A stretch of DNA of 64,000 bases, taken from positions 5,958,501 through 6,022,500 of the forward strand of contig OZ038528.1 of NCBI GenBank assembly GCA_964036665.1, given 5' to 3'. The notes under the pieces were generated by a model, which did not search any database, had not been told where the DNA came from, and was given only the letters and a program-made list of their open reading frames with translations. This document shows, piece after piece, positions 46,370-56,410 of the stretch. The stretch is from Gordius sp. MW1. Lineage: Eukaryota; Nematomorpha; Gordioida; Gordea; Gordiidae. The translations under genes and the position numbers were made by a program. Position 1 is the stretch's first letter; every line of letters begins with the position of its first letter.

Positions 46370-49300
46370 CACTACCTACGACGGTCCCAAGTCCGTGTGC
46401 AAAAAGTGGAGGGTTGGCGTCAGGTCGGAAACCGACTATAAAAATCAACTCCAAAATTTATGATAGTTTCAAACGAGATTTTACAAGAAGAGGCTAGGGC
46501 GTCCTCCACAAACGACGCGCACTGCATACCCCGCCCGTGCAATGTGAAAAATACACTAGGGTTACTGCCTAACTCACAACGAAGGCGGTTAAGGAAACTA
46601 GTTGTGGAAAGAATGCGAATTACGTGCTGGAATGTGGGAACGTTGACGAGGAAGAGCATCGAGGTCGCACAGATGCTAAAAAGAAGAAAGGTACACATCG
46701 CCTGCCTACAAGAGACGAGGTGGAACGGAACGAAAGCTCGGGAATTAGGAGAAGGATACAAGCTTTTCTACAGTGGGTCACCAAATCGTAGAAACGGAGT
46801 CGGTATCGTTCTAAACGAATCGTTCAAGGACAAGGTGGTGGAAGTCAAGCGTTGTTCCGACAGGCTAATGTGGGTGAAGATTGCGGATCAAGGTGGCCTC
46901 CTAACCGTTATGTGCGCGTATGCCCCCCAAATCGGGTGTTCGGAATCAGAGAAAGACATATTCTTCGATTCATTGGAAAAGGAAATACAAGGAATCCGAC
47001 AGGAAGAAAGGCTAATTATTGGGGCCGATTTCAACGCTCACGTAGGGAAAGATCGCCTCGGGTATGAACGCAATCATGGAGGCTATGGGCATGGTCTGAA
47101 GAACAAAGAAGGGGAAAAACTTCTCCAGGTATCCCAAGCATATGACATGGCGATCGTTAACACCTATTTTCAAAAGCGCGAAGATCATATTGTGACCTAT
47201 AGAAGTGGGAAGCATTTTAGTCAAATCGACTATTTGCTTATACGGCGAAAGGACTTATGGAGCATCAAGGATTGCAAAGTAATACCGGGAGAAGAGATCG
47301 CCAGGCAACATCGTCCCCTTGTTATGGATCTTGACAGAAGAGTATTTCCCGAAAGAAGAAAGGTATATGAACCTCGAATTCGATACGAAAGGTTAAAGGA
47401 TACGTCAACGAACGAAGCATACCATCAAAAAGCCTCCTCACTCTTGGGTGCAATGAAGTTGCAAAGGGACGTAGACGACGATTGGGAGGCGCTATCTAAG
47501 GACATTAAGGAAACAGCGATTCGTGTTCTAGGACGGACCAAAGGAGGCAAAGCTATGAATAGGGAACTATGGTGGTGGGATCAATCGGTTAAAGATTTCA
47601 TCGAAATAAAGAAAAATCTATATAGACGGTGGCATAAATCAAAAAAGTCGGAGGATTATCAAGAGTACAGGGACGCAAAGAAGGCCGCAAAAAAGGCCGT
47701 TGCAAAAGCGAAGAATGCCGCGTACACCGAGATGGCAAACAAACTGGATCATAAAGGGGGCGATAGGCTTATGTACAAATTGGCCAAGATAAGGGAGAAG
47801 AAAAGTCGCGATGTCGGAGTTCTTAAAATAGTCAAAAGCGAGATGGGTCAAACCGTATTCAAGCCGAAGGAAGTGATGGAAAGGTGGAAAGGATATTTTA
47901 AGAAACTTATGAATATTGCAAATGACAAGGATTCTCTTCCCGAAATTGAGCCAAATATAAGTATGGTCGAACTCTTTCAGCAGGATGAAGTTAGGACACA
48001 AATGAAGAAGATGCAAAAAGGAAAAGCAAATGGCCCAGATGGAATACCTATGGAAGCATTGCTCGGATGTCGTGAAGAAGGAGTCACCACCATGACGAAC
48101 CTCCTTAACAAGATATTGGTAGAAGAGCGAATCCCTAATCAATGGAGAGCAAGCACGATTATACCCTTATTTAAAGGCAAAGGAGACCCTCAGGACTGCG
48201 GCAATTACAGAGGTATCAAGCTAACTTGCCACTCCTTGAAGCTTATGGAAAGGATCTTAGTAACAAGGCTGAAAAACGAGGTGGAAATATCGGCTAATCA
48301 ATTCGGATTCGTAGCCGGCAAATCCACAATCGACCCAATCTTCGCTCTAAGACAAATGATGGATAAGTATGGTGAAAAGAGGAAAGACCTACATATGGTT
48401 TTTATCGACTTGGAGAAAGCTTATGACACGGTCCCCCGCGATTTAATATGGTGGTGCCTGAGGAAACAAAATATCCCTGACGTATATATACGGCTTATGA
48501 AAAATATCTATGAAGCCTCAAACTCTTGCGTTAGGACGACAGTTGGAGACTCTAAACCTTTTCGGGTTAATATTGGATTACATCAAGGCTCTGCTTTAAG
48601 TCCCTTTTTATTTAATATAATTATAGACACGATAACGAGAGACATTCAAAAGCCATCGCCATGGTGTATGCTATATGCCGATGATATAGTACTATGCGAG
48701 GAAACAAGGGAGAAAGTATTCGAAGAAGCCGAAAAGTGGTCAAAGCGCTTAGCTGGATATGGTTTAAAGGTCAACGATCGAAAAACGGTATACATGGAAA
48801 TGAACGGTACAGACACCCCATCCCTGGATGACCATCTAAAGTACCCAAAAGTAGACAGGTTTACATACCTCGGCTCGATGCTACATCAAGAGGGAGGTTG
48901 CGCAACGGAAGTCAATGCCCGGATTCAAAAAGGATGGCTTAAATGGCGAAGTATATCCGGTGTAATGTGCGACAAGAAAATGCCAATATGGTTGAAAAGC
49001 AAAGCTTACAAATCCATCGTAAGACCGGTGTTACTGTATGGAAGTGAAACATGGGCATTAAACACCACGGAAGGAAAGCTATTACAAGCCACAGAGATGA
49101 GAATGATACGGTGGAGCTTGGGATATACTAAGCTCGATCATATGACGAATGACTTTCTCATGACAAAAATGGGTATTCAACCTATGGCGGACATGATTAA
49201 CGAAAATCGGCTAAGGTGGTATGGGCATATACTAAGAAGGGACACGGATGACGTAAATCGAAAAGTGCTAGACATGGAAATACCGGGGAAGAGAGGAAGA

Positions 49301-49454
49301 GGACGACCCCGTGTCACGTGGAAAGGGCAAGTCGATAAAGTTATGAAAACTAAAGAGATTAGTCAAGACATGGCACTCACCCGGTCAAGATGGAAGAGAC
49401 TCATCAAAACAAACCCCACCAATGTGGGACCAAATAACTGATAAAGAAGAAGAA
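46370..49454 (+). mobile_element. Near-complete RTE-type LINE with target duplication
   Basis: It is about 3.1 kb with one long ORF and ends in a short ACTGATAAAGAAGAAGAA tail in place of poly(A), as in RTE elements. The flanks CCTATACCCAA (46359-46369) and CCTAATATACCCAA (49455-49468) are a near-duplicate target site. The insertion splits a CCAATGG-family unit. Three further copies or fragments lie at 41.1-45.1 kb, 58.5-60.4 kb and possibly 55.7 kb. Confidence 0.85.
46460..49441 (+). CDS. LINE endonuclease-reverse transcriptase, intact ORF
   Basis: It is 993 residues with no stop or frameshift. It encodes the endonuclease and reverse transcriptase that nick the target and copy the element RNA in the nucleus. 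The endonuclease domain starts with CWNVGT (57-61), then ACLQETRW, IIGADFNAHVG, SQIDYLLIRR and RQHRPLVMDL. A Lys-rich linker (about 300-500) follows. The RT has GPDGIPMEAL, NYRGIKLT, NQFGFVAGKST, VFIDLEKAYDTVPR, GLHQGSALSPFLF and YADD at 739-742. The C-terminal region has LLYGSETWAL and RLRWYGHILRR then GRGRPRVTWK. Proteins of this type are often annotated as craniofacial development protein 2-like in invertebrate genomes. The first ATG, 90 bp into the element, is used. Confidence 0.92.
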   Translation: MIVSNEILQEEARASSTNDAHCIPRPCNVKNTLGLLPNSQRRRLRKLVVERMRITCWNVGTLTRKSIEVAQMLKRRKVHIACLQETRWNGTKARELGEGYKLFYSGSPNRRNGVGIVLNESFKDKVVEVKRCSDRLMWVKIADQGGLLTVMCAYAPQIGCSESEKDIFFDSLEKEIQGIRQEERLIIGADFNAHVGKDRLGYERNHGGYGHGLKNKEGEKLLQVSQAYDMAIVNTYFQKREDHIVTYRSGKHFSQIDYLLIRRKDLWSIKDCKVIPGEEIARQHRPLVMDLDRRVFPERRKVYEPRIRYERLKDTSTNEAYHQKASSLLGAMKLQRDVDDDWEALSKDIKETAIRVLGRTKGGKAMNRELWWWDQSVKDFIEIKKNLYRRWHKSKKSEDYQEYRDAKKAAKKAVAKAKNAAYTEMANKLDHKGGDRLMYKLAKIREKKSRDVGVLKIVKSEMGQTVFKPKEVMERWKGYFKKLMNIANDKDSLPEIEPNISMVELFQQDEVRTQMKKMQKGKANGPDGIPMEALLGCREEGVTTMTNLLNKILVEERIPNQWRASTIIPLFKGKGDPQDCGNYRGIKLTCHSLKLMERILVTRLKNEVEISANQFGFVAGKSTIDPIFALRQMMDKYGEKRKDLHMVFIDLEKAYDTVPRDLIWWCLRKQNIPDVYIRLMKNIYEASNSCVRTTVGDSKPFRVNIGLHQGSALSPFLFNIIIDTITRDIQKPSPWCMLYADDIVLCEETREKVFEEAEKWSKRLAGYGLKVNDRKTVYMEMNGTDTPSLDDHLKYPKVDRFTYLGSMLHQEGGCATEVNARIQKGWLKWRSISGVMCDKKMPIWLKSKAYKSIVRPVLLYGSETWALNTTEGKLLQATEMRMIRWSLGYTKLDHMTNDFLMTKMGIQPMADMINENRLRWYGHILRRDTDDVNRKVLDMEIPGKRGRGRPRVTWKGQVDKVMKTKEISQDMALTRSRWKRLIKTNPTNVGPNN

Positions 49455-49604
49455 CCTAATATACCCAATTCAAAAACAAAAAAATAAAATTTCGATTTAT
49501 TTGGCCAATGGTCATTTTTTTCATTGGTCAGTAGCGACGGTCAAAAATTCATATTATCAATGTTATTAACAAGAACAAAATATTAATTTAATTTAAAAAA
49601 AAAA

Positions 49605-49763
49605 AAATTCGTCCTCTCCCGGTATTGAACTCAAGACCTCCAGGTCATAAAGCTGGCGCCAATAACTTGGTGGATGACGGACGATAAAAAAAAAATTCGT
49701 CCTCTCCCGGGATTGAACTCAAGACCTCCAGGTCATAAAGCTGGAGCCAATAACTTGGTGGAC
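49605..49763 (-). repeat. Two tandem tRNA-like modules (SINE-like)
   Basis: On the minus strand each module reads GTTATTGGCGCCAGC (second copy GGCTCCAGC), TTTATGACCTGGAGGTC, TTGAGTTCAATCCCGGGAGA, then poly-T. GAGTTCAATCCC resembles a pol III B box. Related modules lie at about 30468 and 52783-52840, and a GGTTCGAATCC variant at 30775, 31060, 46203, 52197 and 52478. I do not claim functional tRNA genes. Confidence 0.45.
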
Positions 49764-50268
49764 GACGGACAAGGTCAAACTTTGGTTTTTTTAACTAATG
49801 GGTGTCAAAGGTTGTTAATATGAGAAAAGCGAAAATACCCTAAAGAAGAGGAAATTATAAGAAAATTAAAAATAAAACGATATTCTTGATAAGTGAAAGT
49901 GAGCAAAAGCTTTAAATTAGAGGCAAACTTGAGATTTAAGTATTTTAAATTAATTTTAACAATGCTTTATTAATTGCTATTAAACTTAACCTTTTTGGTT
50001 AGTTCGCCTAAGTTAATATTAATAATAACAGTCGCAGTGGTAAACACGACGGAAATTCAAAATTCATATAGAAAATTCCAACCCTCCTCCCTCAATTAAT
50101 AACTTCTGTTCAATACATCTACCACCCCCCCCCCACTCCTATATTAATAAATTAAAAATAATACTAACACTTCTCTCTCTCCCATCTCCAACGCTCCCGC
50201 CCCCCCCCCCCCCCGAGCTTATAATACTAGGGTAATAAACAGTAGTTTAACCTTGGCATATAAAAATA
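49764..50268. other. AT-rich sequence with C-rich tracts
   Basis: It contains CACCCCCCCC and a longer C run near 50130 and 50205. No gene was recognised. Confidence 0.4.
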
Positions 50269-50276
50269 CTTATAAC

Positions 50277-51019
50277 TAGGGCTGCACCGATATCAAATTT
50301 TTAACCGATACCGATACCGATACTACCGATATTTAAATAAATATACCGATACCGATATTTTACATCTTATAAAAATGACACCTGTTAATATTTATAAAGC
50401 TTTATTTAAAATATTCCAAATTTTTTTTCATAAATAGTAATTTTTCAATAGTCTCCGGTAGAAGAGATCTTCTATGTGGACTATCAATATCACCAGTTAT
50501 ACTAAAAATAGATTCAGAAGGCATCAATTATAAAATATTTCCAAATTAATGACTTGCTTTTAGACCTAAATATAATTTAATTTAAATAAAGTCAATGTAA
50601 GGCCATTTGAATTAATAATACACAACATAGAATGTTATTCTAATTAAAAATACTTTAAATGCTTTGCTGATAAATATTATATAATATATATATTAAAAAT
50701 CGTATATACAATATATAATATAAAAATAAATACATTATATTATAAATTTTAAATATAAACTAACTTACATAATAATATAAATAAGTGGTGGTAGAAATTT
50801 GAATGAATGAATCAATGAAAAAATAAATTAGATTTAACAGCAATTAAGTAAAATTTAATTTAAAAAGTATATAGATATACAGCTCTAACAAATATAAAAT
50901 ATTTGTAAAAAAAGTTTCAAGCATCGGTATCGGTGTCGGTATCGGTCGATTAATAACCGATACCGATATCGTTAAAAAATCGTGATATCGGTACCGATAC
51001 CGATATCGGTGCAGCCCTA
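50277..51019. mobile_element. hAT element relic with perfect target duplication
   Basis: The ends TAGGGCTGCACCGATATC are exact inverted repeats. The flanks are CTTATAAC at 50269-50276 and 51020-51027. Subterminal zones consist of ACCGATACCGAT repeats. On the minus strand (about 50430-50525) the frame reads PSESIFSITGDIDSPHRRS then LLPETIEKLL, the C-terminal hAT dimerisation block. Confidence 0.8.
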
Positions 51020-51027
51020 CTTATAAC

Positions 51028-52890
51028 ATATGAAAGAGTTAAGATAAGAGTATAGTGAAATGCAGTAAATTTAATTCCAATCATATATTTTTAAACATAG
51101 CAAATACAAAATGACGGAATTTTGTAAGCATTTAGTTAGTAACCATCTAAAAATATGATTTGCCCATATCAGTAGAGGCATAGGCCCTTCTAGGGGAGGG
51201 CATAGGGTAATTATCAATGTTAACATAATATACCAATTCAAAAACGAAAAAAATAAATTGCATAGCAATTAAAAATTCCATTTCACAATTTGTTCTTTAA
51301 TATTATAAAATAATTAATTGAAGGATGGGTAATTATTAAAAATATGCTTCTATGATCGACCACGTGATAATAATAATTGCCCTCCTGTTTTTAAATTACA
51401 ATTAAAATGGTTTAAATATTATCGTTAAGTTACATCAAAGATTTTAAAGCAGTTATAAAAAGTTTATATATACATGTAATTTTTTTGATTAAATTTTTGA
51501 CAAAATGCGAATTTTATTTTTTCTAAACAAAATTTTTTTACTTTTGCCTTATGGAAAAATACACATATGGTTTAAATTTTGATTTAATATCATTATTATT
51601 TTAAAAAATAATTAGAAAGATACTTAAAAACACTTTGGCAAATGGTCTTTTTCATTGGTCAGTAGCCAGGACACGGTCAAAAAGGATATAAATACATAAG
51701 AGACGATTAAAAAAAGAAAAAAAATTTCAAATCACAATTTGGTCTTTTCCATTGGTCAGTAACAATTGACGGTCTATAAATACATACGAGTCCAAAAAAC
51801 GAAAAAAAAATTTGATTTACACTTTGGCCAATGGTGATTTTTTCCATTGGTCAACAGCCAACGGACGGCCAAAAAGTCACATTGTATTAACAAAAACAAT
51901 ATATTAATTTGAAAAATAAAAACAAAAAAATTTTGATTCACACTTTGGCCAATGGTGATTTTTTCCATTGGTCAGCAGCCAACGGACGGCCAAAAAGTCA
52001 CATTATCAATGGTATTAACAAAAACAATATATTAATTTGAAAAAAAACGAAAAAAATTTTTTGATTCCCACTTTGGCCAATGGTGATTTTTTTCATTGGT
52101 CAGTAGCCAGCGGACGGTCAAAAGTCATATAATCAATGGTATTAACAAGAACAATATATTAATTTAATTTAAAAAAAAAAAATTTTGCCCTCTCCGGGAT
52201 TCGAACCCACATTAGTAGAGGCATAGGCTTTTGTAGGGGCACAGGGACCCATATCAGTAGGGGCATAGGCATTTGTAGGGGAGGGCACAAGGTAATTAGC
52301 AATGTTAACCAATTCAAAAACGAAAAAAAAATTTCGATTTATACTTTGGCCAATGGTCATTTTTTCATTGGTCAGTAGCCAGAACACTGTCAAAAAGTCA
52401 TATTATCAATGGTATTAACAAGAACAATATATTAATTTAATTTAAAAAAAATAGAAATTTTGCCCTCTCCGGGATTCGAACCCACATTAGTAAAGGCAGA
52501 GGCTTTAGGGGCACTGGGACCCACATTAGTAAAGGCATAGGCTTTTGTAGGGGCATAGGGAGCCATATTAGTAGAGGCGTAGGCCCTTGTAGGAAAGGGC
52601 ATAGGGTATTTATCAATGTTAACTTTATACCCAATTCAAAGACGAAAAAATAAAATTTCTAATTATTTGGCCAATGGTCATTTTTTTCATTGGTCAGTAG
52701 CTAGCGGACGGTCAAAAAGTCATATTATCAATGTTATTAACAAGAACAAAATATTAATTTAATTTAAAAAAAAATTCGTCCTCTCCCGAGATTGAACTCA
52801 AGACCTCCAGGATAAAGCTGGCGCCATAACTTGGTGGACAACGGACGGACAACAAAAACGAGCCCATAAATTGCATAGCAATTAAAATAA
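51028..52890. repeat. CCAATGG-family array, diverged
   Basis: Modules with GGCCAATGGTGATTTTTTCC and ATTGGTCAGCAGCCAAC recur from about 51630 to 52710 between poly-A/T stretches, with tRNA-like blocks at about 52197, 52478 and 52783. The right edge is GACGGACAACAAAAACGAGC then ATTGCATAGCAATT (about 52843-52889), the family end. Frames in it are repeat-derived. Confidence 0.6.
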
Positions 52891-53158
52891 TTATCCTTTT
52901 GCCCTTCTTCAAACCATTGAAACAATTCCTTCCGTTCAAATTATGTCATAGTTATACTTATTTCATTCATAATTGATTCTTGCTAATAAACATGTCCTGT
53001 GTCAAAAAATTATTGTTAAACAATTGTTTAAAGATTAGGATAGCCTTAGAACTCACATTTTTTATAAAAAGCAAATGCTAGATGCCAATATCTTCCTAGC
53101 TTTAGTACAGGTTGTAAGAGTAGAATAAACTATATTTTTAGTACCTAATAATTACAAA
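52891..53158. other. 3' flank of NDUFAF5
   Basis: AT-rich, nothing recognised. Confidence 0.4.
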
Positions 53159-53164
53159 TTTATT
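53159..53164 (-). terminator. Poly(A) signal AATAAA of NDUFAF5
   Basis: AATAAA on the minus strand begins one base after the TAA stop (53166-53168), so the 3' untranslated region is probably very short. Confidence 0.5.
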
Positions 53165-53165
53165 G

Positions 53166-54507
53166 TTATGTATTTGAATTTAATCTAGAATTTGATGCAA
53201 GATTTAAGTCCTTAAAAGATATTTTTCCACTCCCTCTCTTAGCTGGTTGAGGCTAAATTCATAAATTAAAACAAGAAGTTTATAAATATCAACTTGAGAT
53301 GGATCAGCTTTCCAACCAATCATATTAAGAATTTGAAATGTAGCTGGAACTCCTGTAGTGGATTTATTTGTAGACGTAATATGGGAAATATTTTTTGAGT
53401 ACATATTTTGATATAATGCTGCAGCAGATATAATAGTGTCTCTGCCAAGTAATTTTTGTTTTGAATGAGTGGATAAAAAGGCTTTTGATTCAGCCATTCC
53501 TCTAAGATCAAACATTAGTTCAAACATATTTGGATAATTAATGACAATTTCATCCACATCCAGAGTCAATAATTTAAAACCAGCATTGTGAAGCAACCTG
53601 CCCATATCGTCCAATTTGACAAATGGTGATATTCTAGGAGAAAACCCCTAAAATTATTATATTATAAGAAAGACTATCTACCCCTGATCTCTCAATTTCT
53701 GCTAATTGGAGACAACTCCGAAGCTCATACAATGTATCATGGCTAAACATTGTGCCTATAAAAGCACCATCTGGAATCAACATTTTATGTATTTTGGATA
53801 AAGTATCTGGAATATTATTAATCCAATGCATACTATAAAAAGTGATGTTAAGATAGGTACTAATTTACCTTAAATTGCTCACAACCAAATCAAAAATGTT
53901 ATTACGGAAACAAGGCCTTTCATTATCCCCATTAATTTTACATGTGACCACCTTTTTTTTTACTTCACTATTGACCTAAAAGCCTATAACATTAAGATCC
54001 TTAAATAGTATTATACTAGCATCTGATGTGACATTTCATATTGAACCAAATAGCCAATCATATCCTAAAGTTATATAATTAACAACATCTAATCATGATA
54101 CTTTATCCACAAATGGTGAAAGGTGACCTCTCAAACAACCAAAGTCTAATGTGCACCAAAACTTTCTTTTAACAAAAAAATTAATAAGCTCTAAATTCCA
54201 AACCTTTTAATGTCCTTGATTCTATCAGCCAGATTATATGCAACCTATAGTATAAAACTTTAAAATATATAATGCTAAAAATTTATACTTTTTAATAAAA
54301 ATAACATTAACTTTTTATCATATGTTTGTGATTTAATAAAATATATTCAGTTCTAAGTATTAAAAATACTTCATCTTTTAGAATTTCATATAATTTATAG
54401 TTTGGATTAGAAATTGCTCGATCACGCTGAAGCCGCTTGATTTTTTTGTCAAATATATTTGTAACAGTCATATAACGCTTATATGTATGAAATAAAGCAC
54501 AATACAT
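53166..54507 (-). CDS. NDUFAF5: NDUFAF5, complex I assembly methyltransferase-like protein (eight exons)
   Basis: Exons in reading order: 54507-54370, 54244-54204, 54165-54102, 54064-54017, 53975-53869, 53832-53682, 53647-53294, 53252-53166. Introns are 125, 38, 37, 41, 36, 34 and 41 nt, all GT-AG. The sum is 990 nt (329 residues), near the family's usual length. The protein hydroxylates an arginine of a complex I subunit in mitochondria (family knowledge). Visible blocks: NIFDKKIKRLQRDRA, the SAM-site region TLDFGCLRG (66-73), NIFDLVVSNLSMHWINNIP, GAFIGTMFSHDTLYELR, GGFSPRISPF, DEIVINYPNMFELM, GVPATFQILNMIGWK and PAKRGSGKISFKDL. Residue 71 is Leu where the family has Gly. The short basic N-terminus could be a targeting peptide. 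Confidence 0.93.
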
Positions 54508-55730
54508 TTAATGTATCATTTAGCAAAATCAAAAAATTTTCATATTTTCATAATATCGGTTTTCAATATTAGTCTATGGTTTTCAAATTTTCCAGGCATC
54601 GGGACCGAGACAAAAATGTACTCAAACCTAATAAAACTATAGACTGCCGAACAGCTGATTTTTACCATTGAAATCAGTCAGACACAAAAATAGCTGCCAT
54701 TTTGTAGGAAAAACTCAATAACAGGCATAGACTAATAATACCATAGACTGCCGAACAGCTGATAATTCAGAAGTAACTATATAAACCGCCATGCTTGTGG
54801 AAATTTTAACTGCGTAAGGAACTAAACGTAATGTATTTCGTTCTATTTTACTACATTTTTTTAAATTTATAAATTAAGTTACTAAATCATAAAAAAACAT
54901 TTAGTAAAGAAAAAATATAATTAAGGAAAGAGAAAACACCATTGTTTTTGAATTTGAATAATCTTTTAAGAAAAAATGAATATTTTACGATTTAGAATGA
55001 TAAAGAAACATTAAATATAGCGCCATCTATAATATATTTTATTTAAAGTATTAATTGAATATCAAAGATACAATTTTACATAAAACGATACCGGGCATCA
55101 TGCAAGATTTAAAAAATAAAAATATTTTAATAAATTAACTAATTGTCAATAAATATCCTTTAAAAATAATGGTTTTATAAAATTTTTGCCTAATGTTAGT
55201 TTTAAATTCTTGGTTTAAAATATTGCAAAAATTATGAAGTAAAATTTTGCTATTCATATTAATTATTAATTTAACCAATAATTGTAAATAATTCCATGAG
55301 CCTAATTCCTGATCAACAATGTGATTAATTAAAGATAAAAAAATGTTAGATCTAAGTGTGTTTTTAGTATGGAAGTGAGAGGAGTATCACCAAAATAATT
55401 TGTAATTTTAATTATTTTATTTCTTAGAGTTTTCACTGTTTTTTTAATGCTTTATAATCATGTCCCTTCTCTTTTCTTTCTTAAACTCATTGCATATGAA
55501 TGATCTTTCATTACTAAAAAATTTTAAAAATTATAAGTACTAGTATTTAATGTATTGCACATTATCTTGGGGAAGATACTGAACATCTAAATATATAAAT
55601 TTATTATATGTTTACATATTATAACGATATTATACAGTATATAAATAACAGAAAAAAATATAATAATGTAAATTTTTTTAAATATGGTAATGTAAATTTT
55701 TTTCCTATAGCTGTTTGTCACATTTAGTTG

Positions 55731-55860
55731 TCAGCTCCTTCAAGTAGGTTCTCCATGTATTCCTGCACTTACACCAGCTTAGCATTAGCTCGTACCTTCT
55801 AAAGTCCATATCTATTTTATGCTTCCAAGTCAGTTTAGGCCTCCCTCTCTTCTTGATATG
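55731..55860 (-). pseudogene. 3' fragment of a LINE
   Basis: The minus strand reads IKKRGRPKLTWKHKIDMD, then FRRYELMLSWCKCRNTWRTY. The GRP-x-x-TWK and W-R-x-Y/L pattern is the C-terminal end of an RTE-like reverse transcriptase. It is diverged from the other copies. Confidence 0.5.
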
Positions 55861-56410
55861 ATTTGCCAAGTGACTTTCCTCCCAACAGAAAAAAATTATG
55901 ATAATGTATCTAATTATTTACTTGCTGTGAAGAAAATTGTTAAATCTGTTAATCCTTATGACTGATCTTGTTCAATTTAATTCAAATTTAAAAATTACTT
56001 ACAATAAATTTTGGGATGACTCAGTATTTCCTTGATCAAGAGACTGATCTAGTTTAATCAAGCACAGTATTTTCTTTAAGGTACAATTTAAACTTCTATT
56101 TTTATTAAAATCCTGGGGTCGAAAGTGGTTACTACAGATACTTGAATGTTATTTAAATTTAGGGCCCATCAATTTAATCCATTTAGACAATAACTCTGGA
56201 TCTTTTGGAAATCTAAAAATATACATAAATTCATTATAATTACTTGTGAAATGAAAGCCTTTTGCTATTTTCTTTGTTAAGGTAAGATATGGAGTTCTTT
56301 ACTGAGCAAGACCTCATATTCCTACAAATTTTTTTTTTAAATTTTTTTATGTTATTAATTTATTTAAAAAAAAGATTAAAAATTTTATTTTTTATGAAAT
56401 TTAGCATATA

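Noticed and set aside
47639..48142. 167-codon minus-strand frame
   Set aside because: Antisense shadow of the LINE ORF.
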